Below are positions 1 to 6,024 of a stretch of DNA of 7,503 nt, in pieces. Source of the DNA: an uncultured Prevotella sp. (lineage in GTDB: Bacteria > Bacteroidota > Bacteroidia > Bacteroidales > Bacteroidaceae); contig CALCHM010000073.1 in NCBI GenBank assembly GCA_937901345.1, positions 1-7,503 on the forward strand, given 5' to 3'. Under the pieces are notes generated by a model. That model saw nothing but the letters and a program-made list of their open reading frames with translations, was not told the DNA's origin and made no database searches. The stretch's first letter is position 1; the number at the start of each line of letters is the position of its first letter. The translations under genes were made by a program, and so were the position numbers.

Positions 1-61
1 CAGCGTCATTTAAAGTACAAGATTCTAATTGGGGTCAACTGCTATATCATTGCCTAAATAA

Positions 62-164
62 ATGAGAAAGGAGAAAAACCGTGCGGATTGTTATACCAAT
101 GAGAAATTCAACCCAGAAGGTCTTTCTCCTTTTTCCTTTCTCCTTTCCTCTTCCTCCTTTCTGA
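62..164. repeat. Inverted pair of 7-bp tandem repeats upstream of hdeD-like gene
   Basis: The left arm (63-76) holds two purine heptamers related to GGAGAAA. The right arm (123-164) holds about six pyrimidine heptamers related to TTTCTCC, the reverse complement. They are separated by about 46 bp. Bases 64-71 can pair exactly with 135-142, and the A-run at 74-78 with the T-run at 130-134. The stretch ends about 15 bp before the preferred ATG at 179, so it probably lies in the 5' untranslated region of the downstream gene. An in-frame ATG at 62 would translate it into a Ser/Phe-rich leader, but this looks like a by-product of the repeat. Function unknown. Confidence 0.6.
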
Positions 165-178
165 TTTTTTCAAGTTCT

Positions 179-802
179 ATGTTCAGAAATTCCTTTCTCC
201 GTGCCCTCATCGTGTTGGGCATTGGTGTGGCCTTAGTAGGTTATGCCGACGTAGCGCTTCGTTATATTGTGCAGGCGCTTGGTGTATTGTTTATCATCCC
301 CGGATTGGTTACGGCATTCAGTGGCATGGCAAAGCGTGAGGGGAATGAAGGGATGCCTGTTCTTCCCCTCATTGCGGGCGGCGGTAGCGTATTGTTGGGA
401 GTTGTGTTACTGCTCATCCCTGAGTTTTTTATCAGCATACTTCTCTACCTGTTGGCAGCGTTGCTCCTGTTGGGCGGAGGTATTCAGATTACGCAACTCG
501 TGTTGATGCGTCGTGAGGGGATGACGAGCAGTTGGGTGTATTACCTTTTCCCCGCTACCATTTTTGTTGTGGGCATCTACATTTTGGTGTATCCCATGGA
601 GACAGCCTCGCTTCCTTTCCTGTTCATTGGTTATGCCGCGATTCTTTATGGTGTTGTAGAGTTGCTCACGCTCATGCGTGTATCTTACTTCCGCCGGAAG
701 GCTCAAATGATGGCCGAGCGCGAGGCAAAGACTGAGTCTGAACTCGTTGAGGCTGAAACCACAGCACCAACAGAGAATGCTGATGCATCAAAGGAGGCAT
801 AA
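179..802 (+). CDS. HdeD/DUF308-family six-helix inner-membrane protein
   Basis: This encodes a 207-residue integral membrane protein with six hydrophobic segments at about residues 6-22, 28-48, 61-80, 83-107, 119-137 and 143-166. They are arranged as three helical pairs with Gly-rich faces (for example GVALVGYADVALRYIVQALG and IAGGGSVLLGVVLLLIPEF), which is the HdeD/DUF308 pattern. A basic stretch (FRRK, 171-174) follows the last helix, and then a charged Glu/Ala/Thr tail of about 35 residues that is probably cytoplasmic. In Escherichia coli HdeD is linked to acid resistance, but the role of Bacteroidetes relatives is not settled, so only the family is called. The ATG at 179 is preferred over the in-frame ATG at 62, because the extra 39 residues are encoded largely by a low-complexity heptamer repeat and the protein then begins directly at a normal N-terminal helix. 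No Shine-Dalgarno is visible, as is usual in this phylum. The gene is monocistronic, ends at a strong terminator, and converges on the efflux operon. Confidence 0.8.
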   Translation: MFRNSFLRALIVLGIGVALVGYADVALRYIVQALGVLFIIPGLVTAFSGMAKREGNEGMPVLPLIAGGGSVLLGVVLLLIPEFFISILLYLLAALLLLGGGIQITQLVLMRREGMTSSWVYYLFPATIFVVGIYILVYPMETASLPFLFIGYAAILYGVVELLTLMRVSYFRRKAQMMAEREAKTESELVEAETTAPTENADASKEA

Positions 803-854
803 ACGCTTCGAATACGAACCTTATAGTATTCTAACGAAACTCTAGTTGCATTCT

Positions 855-892
855 AAGAAACGGTATCTGAATTCAGGTGCCGTTTCTTTTTT
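855..892 (+). terminator. Intrinsic terminator of the HdeD-like gene
   Basis: A continuous 17-bp inverted repeat pairs 855-871 with 872-888, using two G-T wobbles near the middle. The apex is the palindrome CTGAATTCAG, so the actual loop would form from the central AATT. The stem base is AAGAAACGG/CCGTTTCTT and runs into a T-tract ending at 892. It lies 52 bp after the stop codon at 802. The opposite strand has no T-tract, so it should act on plus-strand transcription only. Confidence 0.88.
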
Positions 893-893
893 G

Positions 894-1179
894 ACCTATA
901 GGTCCAAGTTGCACAGGGGATTTGGACCCCTCCGAAATGCTCTTGCAGGTTGCAAGAGGAAAAATCCACCTTGGAAAATGCTCTTGCAGGTTGCAAGAGA
1001 AAAAATCCACCTTGGAAAATGCTCTTGCAGGTTGCAAGAGGAAAATTCCACCTTGGAAAATGCTCTTGCAGGTTGCAAGAGGCAAATTCCACCTTGGAAA
1101 ATGCTCTTGCAATTGCAAGAGGCGAATCGGTCTTCCGAAAATGCTCGTGCAAGTTGCACAGGGGGATCCTTTTGAAGGG
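894..1179. repeat. Tandem array A: about seven 41-bp units, each with two inverted repeats
   Basis: Four near-identical 41-bp units start at 935, 976, 1017 and 1058. A 40-bp variant starts at 1099, and degenerate units flank them at 894 and 1139. The plan of a unit is AAATG, an 8+8 bp hairpin (CTCTTGCA-ggt-TGCAAGAG), an A-rich spacer, and a small hairpin (TCCA-cct-TGGA). The 1099 unit drops one loop base, giving an exact 18-bp palindrome, and swaps the small stem to TCGG/CCGA. The 1139 unit changes one T-A pair to G-C in the large stem (CTCGTGCA/TGCACAGG). The 894 unit keeps a stem at the second position (TTTGGA-cccc-TCCGAA). Many frames are open through the array, but a 41-bp period shifts frame at each unit, so none looks like a real gene. 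It lies between two terminators that both point into it. Function unknown. Confidence 0.93.
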
Positions 1180-1377
1180 AGAGAACTTCCCTCTAAAACT
1201 TTTTTTGTTTTTGCGAGATGCATGTATTAAAACTCACATACGCAATCAACGTTGCTAGTTGACTGATTTCAGCCTGCAATTTGACCTATTGACAACACAT
1301 GCTTGTTAATAGTCTGCAAAATGACCTATACGCCTCTTTTTTACTCGCTCTCATATCCTTAGCATCCTAGAAACAAA
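1180..1377. other. Gene-free convergent spacer with a 20-bp motif repeated 40 bp apart
   Basis: No credible gene is seen here. Two related 20-mers at 1271-1290 and 1311-1330 share AG-CTGCAA-TGACCTAT with four differences. The motif TGACCTAT also occurs at 892-899, just before array A. An imperfect hairpin, ATTGACAA/TTGTTAAT with one G-T pair and a 7-nt loop, lies at 1288-1310, across the gap between the two copies. The 40-bp spacing is close to the 41-bp array period, so this may be a decayed relative of such an array. That link is inference. Confidence 0.4.
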
Positions 1378-1406
1378 TAGGGTTGACTCCTGAGGAATCA
1401 ACCCTA
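1378..1406 (-). terminator. Likely terminator of the efflux operon
   Basis: An inverted repeat pairs 1379-1391 with 1393-1405 (AGGGTTGA...TCAACCCT), with a single mismatch and a tiny loop near 1392. It lies 23 bp beyond the TolC-family stop codon. On the minus strand the stem is followed by the T-rich stretch ATTTGTTTCT. The U-tract is interrupted, so termination may be less efficient than at the opposing terminator. The symmetrical stem could also act on plus-strand read-through. Confidence 0.7.
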
Positions 1407-1428
1407 AAATAGAATGTTTATGGAGTTA

Positions 1429-2757
1429 TTAACCCAAGAAGTGTTGCATCACTTGTCCGCTGATTTGGAGAAGCGATATTTCGCAAATCTTTGTGCTATA
1501 CTGAGCGTCGAGCAGGCGTTCGCGGGCGCTGAGTAGGTTTTGTTCAGCCTGTCGCATTTCGATACCTGAGAGGTCGCCGAGCATGAAGCGCTCTTGTGCC
1601 GCTTCGTATTGTTCTTCGGCAGCTCGGAGGTTTTCTTGTGCCAATCCGAGGAGTTGGTAGTTGTTGATGTACGACTTCCAGAGTCGTTCCAACTGTGCGC
1701 GAAGGGTGAGTTCCAGGTCTGCCGTTGCCAATCGCGCTTGTTCTATGGCGATAAGTGCATTCTGGCGTTCGCGTTTGCGCTGTCCGTCAAAGATTTTCAT
1801 GCCTACGGTCACTCCCAACTGTCCTCCCCATTCGTGGCGCTGCATCGAGGGCGTTTGAGGTTGGTTGTTGTAGGTGTAACCATAGTTGGCTGCCAACTTC
1901 ACGTAGGGATAGTCGCGACTTTGCACTGCCTTGTAGTCCAACTCCGAAAGGCGTTCGGTTGAGGCAGCAGCAATGAGGCGTGCATTCGAGCGTAGCATGG
2001 CTTGCTCCAAGGTGTCAACGCTGATGGTTTTAATGAGTTTTATCGCCGTGTCTGTGGGATTGATGATGTAAAAACCATAGCCGTCGCGATATTGCGCTGC
2101 GGCACCCATGAGTTCTTGAAGGTCAACGTAGGACGTGATGAGGGCTTCGTGTTGTGAGAGCACCTGTGCACTATCAGCGTTGAAGTCCACCTCCGCACTG
2201 CGAAGGTCGAGGCGCGAAGCACTGCCGAGTTTGTAACGCTCACTAACGATGCGAAGGCGTTCGCGCGAGAGTTCGAGGGATTCGCGCAAGTTCTTCATGC
2301 GTAGGCGTTGGCGTACCACGTTGAAGTATGCCGTTGCGCTTTCAGCCACAAAGTCTTCAATGGCAACGCGCGTTTGCACTTCGCTCTTGCGTTGGAGTTC
2401 CTTCAAGCGTTTGTAGTTGGTCTGAATTTTGAAACCGTCGAAGAGGGTCCAGTCTGCCGCAACCTGTGCACGCATGGTGTGTGCCAGTTGGTTGGTGTTG
2501 CGGTTGGTGTTGCCTCCTTGTTTGGTTTCCGTCGAAGAGAGGTTGCCCGTGTAACCCGCCGTAGCGTTGACGGTGGGTAGTGCTCCCGCATTAGCCAGGG
2601 TCACATTGTTTTCAGCAACCTGCTCGTCAAGGCGCACAATTTGTATTTCGTAATTGTTTTTCAACCCGCGATTAATGCATTGATGCAAAGTTACGGTCAG
2701 ACTGTCCGTTGGGGGTTGCGCAGTAGCGGCGAGTGCCGCAAAGGCGAGGGTAAGCAT
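1429..2757 (-). CDS. TolC-family outer-membrane efflux channel (OMF)
   Basis: This is a 442-residue outer-membrane factor, the exit duct of the tripartite pump encoded with it. Family members form trimers with a beta-barrel in the outer membrane and a long alpha-helical tunnel in the periplasm. The internal duplication of the OEP domain is visible. LPTVNATAGY (60-69) and YPYVKLAANY (283-292) correspond, as do LFDGFK (105-110) and IFDGQR (322-327), and YKLGSASRLDLRSAE (175-189) and FMLGDLSGIEMRQAE (391-405). Long Ala/Glu/Arg/Leu helices lie at about 112-215 and 325-430. The length is normal for the family. The N-terminus (MLTLAFAALAATA, then QPP) looks like a signal peptide but lacks the usual Lys/Arg n-region. 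An in-frame TAA five codons upstream, with no start codon between, excludes a longer form. It is the last gene of the operon, 105 bp after the RND gene. Confidence 0.93.
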   Translation of the reverse strand: MLTLAFAALAATAQPPTDSLTVTLHQCINRGLKNNYEIQIVRLDEQVAENNVTLANAGALPTVNATAGYTGNLSSTETKQGGNTNRNTNQLAHTMRAQVAADWTLFDGFKIQTNYKRLKELQRKSEVQTRVAIEDFVAESATAYFNVVRQRLRMKNLRESLELSRERLRIVSERYKLGSASRLDLRSAEVDFNADSAQVLSQHEALITSYVDLQELMGAAAQYRDGYGFYIINPTDTAIKLIKTISVDTLEQAMLRSNARLIAAASTERLSELDYKAVQSRDYPYVKLAANYGYTYNNQPQTPSMQRHEWGGQLGVTVGMKIFDGQRKRERQNALIAIEQARLATADLELTLRAQLERLWKSYINNYQLLGLAQENLRAAEEQYEAAQERFMLGDLSGIEMRQAEQNLLSARERLLDAQYSTKICEISLLQISGQVMQHFLG

Positions 2758-2793
2758 AAATTTTAGTTGAGGTTATGAGGTGGGGTGGGGGGA

Positions 2794-2847
2794 GATTCTA
2801 GATGCTCTAGAGATTCTAGATGTTCTAGATATTCTAGATATTCTGAG
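2794..2847. repeat. Six tandem 9-bp repeats in the RND-TolC gap
   Basis: Six consecutive 9-mers start at 2794, 2803, 2812, 2821, 2830 and 2839. They vary around TATTCTAGA; the first and third are identical (GATTCTAGA), and the last ends TCTGAG. Five of the six contain the palindrome TCTAGA, so either strand of the transcript can fold in several registers. The array fills most of the 105-bp gap between the RND stop codon and the TolC start. It is followed, at 2771-2792 on the plus strand, by G-runs of 2, 2, 4 and 6. Function unknown; slippage or modulation of downstream translation is possible. Confidence 0.88.
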
Positions 2848-2862
2848 GTCCCTGATGCCCTT

Positions 2863-5800
2863 TTAATTTTTTTTCTTCACAAACAAGTAAATTGCAGGTA
2901 CTACGTACATCGTGAGGAACGTTGAGATGAGCATACCGCCAACAACGGCAGTACCCATAGCTACGCGCCCTGCCGAACCTTCTCCGCTAGCGTAAACAAG
3001 GGGGAGAAGTCCGAGAATCGTAGAGGCTGCCGTCATCAAGATGGGACGCAGACGCTGTACGCAAGCACTGCGGATGGCTTCGTGGATGGCCTCGCCTGCT
3101 TCCAACTTTTGGTTGGCAAACTCCACGATAAGGATACCGTTTTTCGCCACCAACCCAATGAGCATGATGATACCAATTTGTGAGAAGATATTCATCGTTT
3201 GTTCCCTGAAATACATGAACACCAGCGCTCCGAATACCGCCAAAGGCACGGTGAGCATGATGATGAAGGGATCGCGGAAACTTTCAAACTGTGCCGCCAA
3301 AATGAGGTAAATCAGCAAGATGGCCAACCCGAAGGCGAAGAGGAGTGACGAACTGCTTTCGCGGTACTCCTTAGAGTCGCCCGAGAGTGCTGTGCGGAAG
3401 GTGTCGTCCAATACTTCTGCGGCAATCTTGTCCATTTCGTCAAGTCCCTGACCGATGGTGTAACCTTCAGAAAGTGCTGCCGAAACCGTTGCCGAGGCAA
3501 AGCGGTTGTAGCGGTAGAGTTTCGGAGGCGCAATGCTTTCTTTGAGGTCTACAAGGTTTTCCATCTGAATCATCTTTCCCGCTCCATTACGCATGTAAAT
3601 GGCACGGAGCGCTTCGGGCGTGTTACGCTGCTGGCGGTTGATTTCGCCCACGATGTCGTATTGCTTACCGTTCATGTAAAGGTAACCCATGCGCTGACCG
3701 CTCAACCCGTATTGTAGGGTTTGTGCCACGTCCTTCGTGTTTACGCCCAGCATGTTGGCCTTCTCACGGTTTACGCTGAGTTGCAATTCGGGTTTGGAGA
3801 ACTTCAAGTCCACGTCTGCCATTTGGAAGGCGGGATTTTCGCTCACCTTTGCCATGAACTTGGGCAACACTTCTTCCAACTTCTCAATGCTTTGCGCCTG
3901 CAACACGTACTGAATAGGCATGCGACTGCGGCGTCCGCCAAACGTACTTTGCTGTTGCACAAAGGCGCGGGCGTCGGTCTTACTACGAACGGCGCGTGAT
4001 AGTTTGTCTGCCACCTCCATCTGCGTGTAGTCGCGATCGCCAAGGTCCTTGAGTGTAATCTGGAGGTTACCGCCACCGCTGGAAACGCGAGCGGTCACAA
4101 ACTTCGCATCGGGGACAATGCTGTCAACGAGGGCGCGCACGTCTTCCGTGTAGTCGCGCATAAATTCGTAAGTCACCCCTTCAGGTCCGCTGGTGCGCAC
4201 GGTGAGCGAAGAGCGGTCTTCAAGCGGTGCCATTTCCGAAGGCGTCGTGTTCCACAGGTAAATCGCTGTACCGAAGGCGCCCGCCATAATTGCCACGGCA
4301 AGGTAGCGGCGGTAGAGGAAGGAGTTGAGCGTGCGCAGATAGATATTGTTGAGCCCCTCGAAGAAAGGTTCTGTCTTGCGATACAACCAGTTGTGTTGCT
4401 CACGACGCTTCAAGAGTTTCGTGGCTAGCATCGGGGTGAGTGTCAGTGCTACGAACGTACTGATGATGACCGCACCCGCAATAACGAAACTAAACTCGCG
4501 GAACAAGCGACCCGTAGTTCCTTCCATAAACACGATGGGGAAGAATACTGCAAGCAGGGTGATTGACGTAGAGATAATGGCGAAGAAGATTTCCTTGGCA
4601 CCGTCAATACCAGCCTCAAAGGGGCGCATGCCTTTTTCAATACGGTTGTAGATGTTCTCCGTCATGACAATGGCATCGTCCACCACAAGACCTACGGCAA
4701 GCACGACTGCCAACATTGAAAGCACGTTTATGGAGAATCCGCAGAGGTACATGATGAAGAATGTACCGATGAGCGATACGGGAATCACCAAACAGGGAAT
4801 CAACGTCACGCGCCAGTCGCGCAAGAAGAGGAAGATGATGAGGATTACGAGGATGAAGGCTTCGTAAATCGTCGTTTCCACTTCCGAGATAGAGGCACGG
4901 ATGAAGCGCGTGTTGTCAAAACCATATTCGAAGTGAACGTCTTCGGGAAGGTCCTTCTTCATTTGCTCCATGCGTTCGTACACATTGTCGGCAATATTAA
5001 TATGGTTGGCACCAGGTTGGGGAATGACTACCACACTCACCATGGGCACACCGTTCATCTTCATGTAACTCTTCAAGTCACGCGGACCAATTTCGGCAGT
5101 TCCTACGTCCGAGAAGCGTACCAAGCGACCTGCATCTTCCTTAATCACGAGGTTGTTAAATTCCTCCGTGGTGTGCATCTGCCCGAGGGTACGAATTTCA
5201 AGTTCCATCTTGTCACCCTCAATTGAACCCGAGGGGAGTTCCACGTTTTCGCGATCGAGGGCACTCTTGATGTCCATCGGCGTGATGGAGTAACCCGCCA
5301 TCTTTACGGGATCCAACCATAGGCGCATGCAGTAGCGCTTTTCACCCCAGATTTCTACGCTGCTGACTTCGTGAATTGTTTGGAGTTGTTCCTTCACGGT
5401 GAGGTCGGCAATTTCTGAGAGTTCTAGGAGCGAGCGCTTGTCGCTTTGAAGCGCCACCATGAGGATGGGCGAAGCGTCGGCGTCGGCTTTAGAGATGGTG
5501 GGAGGGTCACAGTCGTTGGGCAATTTGCGCTGCGCACGCGACACCTTATCGCGTACGTCATTCGCCGCTGTTTCAAGATCGACGGTAAGTTCAAACTCTA
5601 CGGTGATGCGACTCATACCCTGCTGGCTGACACTGGTCAACGAGCGGATACCGGGGATACCGTTGATGTTCTGCTCAAGGGGTTCTGTGATTTGATTTTC
5701 GATAACTTCCGCATTCGCACCAGGATAAGAACAGGTGACGGAAATTATCGGATTGTCCACAGAAGGGAATTCGCGCACCCCCAAAGTGAGATAACCCACG

Positions 5801-5877
5801 ACACCAAAGAGCAGGATGATGAGCGTGAGCACCGTGGCAAGCACAGGGCGGCGTATGCTAAGTTCGGAGATATTCAT
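2863..5877 (-). CDS. RND-family (HAE1/AcrB-type) multidrug efflux transporter
   Basis: This 1004-residue inner-membrane pump uses proton influx to export substrates from the periplasm or inner leaflet through the adaptor and TolC-type channel. It opens with the family signature ISELSIRRPVLATVLTLI and helix TM1 (about 9-29), followed by the first large periplasmic porter/docking region. A helix bundle from about 337 contains GLVVDDAIVMTEN, in which D400 and D401 match the proton-relay aspartates of AcrB (D407/D408). The second half has GLVAKNGILIVEF with K912, matching AcrB K940. The double Asp motif fits the drug-exporting HAE group rather than the metal-exporting HME group. Length is slightly below AcrB's. 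The ATG at 5877 is chosen because the family signature begins there; a TTG nine codons upstream would start inside a repeat arm. It lies between the adaptor and channel genes. No frameshift or missing key residue is seen. The substrate is unknown. Confidence 0.96.
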   Translation of the reverse strand: MNISELSIRRPVLATVLTLIILLFGVVGYLTLGVREFPSVDNPIISVTCSYPGANAEVIENQITEPLEQNINGIPGIRSLTSVSQQGMSRITVEFELTVDLETAANDVRDKVSRAQRKLPNDCDPPTISKADADASPILMVALQSDKRSLLELSEIADLTVKEQLQTIHEVSSVEIWGEKRYCMRLWLDPVKMAGYSITPMDIKSALDRENVELPSGSIEGDKMELEIRTLGQMHTTEEFNNLVIKEDAGRLVRFSDVGTAEIGPRDLKSYMKMNGVPMVSVVVIPQPGANHINIADNVYERMEQMKKDLPEDVHFEYGFDNTRFIRASISEVETTIYEAFILVILIIFLFLRDWRVTLIPCLVIPVSLIGTFFIMYLCGFSINVLSMLAVVLAVGLVVDDAIVMTENIYNRIEKGMRPFEAGIDGAKEIFFAIISTSITLLAVFFPIVFMEGTTGRLFREFSFVIAGAVIISTFVALTLTPMLATKLLKRREQHNWLYRKTEPFFEGLNNIYLRTLNSFLYRRYLAVAIMAGAFGTAIYLWNTTPSEMAPLEDRSSLTVRTSGPEGVTYEFMRDYTEDVRALVDSIVPDAKFVTARVSSGGGNLQITLKDLGDRDYTQMEVADKLSRAVRSKTDARAFVQQQSTFGGRRSRMPIQYVLQAQSIEKLEEVLPKFMAKVSENPAFQMADVDLKFSKPELQLSVNREKANMLGVNTKDVAQTLQYGLSGQRMGYLYMNGKQYDIVGEINRQQRNTPEALRAIYMRNGAGKMIQMENLVDLKESIAPPKLYRYNRFASATVSAALSEGYTIGQGLDEMDKIAAEVLDDTFRTALSGDSKEYRESSSSLLFAFGLAILLIYLILAAQFESFRDPFIIMLTVPLAVFGALVFMYFREQTMNIFSQIGIIMLIGLVAKNGILIVEFANQKLEAGEAIHEAIRSACVQRLRPILMTAASTILGLLPLVYASGEGSAGRVAMGTAVVGGMLISTFLTMYVVPAIYLFVKKKN

Positions 5878-5895
5878 GTTTGAAAATTTTGAAGT

Positions 5896-6019
5896 AGAGT
5901 ACAACTAACAAAGTACAGAGTACAACTCTGTGCAGCGTGAAAGTACTCTTAATTTTGGATGGAAGCAATACTTTAAAAATGGTTGACAATTGTACTCTGT
6001 TATCTGTACTCTGTACTCT
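5896..6019. repeat. Inverted pair of four-copy 7-bp repeats filling the MFP-RND gap
   Basis: The left arm (5896-5923) is four heptamers varying around AGAGTAC. The right arm (5992-6019) is four heptamers of GTACTCT, its reverse complement, with one divergent copy. The GTAC cores start at 5899, 5913 and 5920 on the left and at 5992, 6006 and 6013 on the right, with spacings of 14 and 7 in both arms. The intervening sequence is 68 bp. Without gaps, 32-bp arms (5895-5926 and 5989-6020) match at about 24 positions, best at both ends. The element begins 5 bp after the adaptor stop codon and ends 18 bp before the RND start. In the operon mRNA it could form a large stem-loop between the two reading frames, which could affect mRNA processing or relative expression (inference). 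Confidence 0.85.
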
Positions 6020-6024
6020 AAATT

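Noticed and set aside
45..52. -7 promoter element TATCATTG for the HdeD-like gene
   Set aside because: It differs from TAnnTTTG at one of the fixed positions and has no -33 partner at a suitable distance. It is too weak to call.
935..1179. CRISPR array
   Set aside because: The units are contiguous near-identical 41-mers. There are no unique spacers between repeats and no cas genes in the window.
894..1179. Integron attC sites or an insertion sequence
   Set aside because: No integrase or transposase, no gene cassettes between units, no attC core sites (GTTRRRY) at unit ends, and no terminal inverted repeats with target duplications.
1180..1207. Terminator formed by AGGGA/TCCCT followed by a T-run
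   Set aside because: The stem is only about 5 bp, with no gene leading into it.
846..1258. Cys/Lys-rich repeat proteins encoded on either strand
   Set aside because: The open frames exist in several phases on both strands because the 41-bp unit lacks stop codons. The period is not a multiple of three, so the apparent peptide changes frame at each unit, and one frame starts before the HdeD terminator hairpin.
5446..5883. Plus-strand open frame of 145 codons opposite the RND gene
   Set aside because: It lies entirely antisense to the well-supported transporter gene and shows no recognisable protein features.
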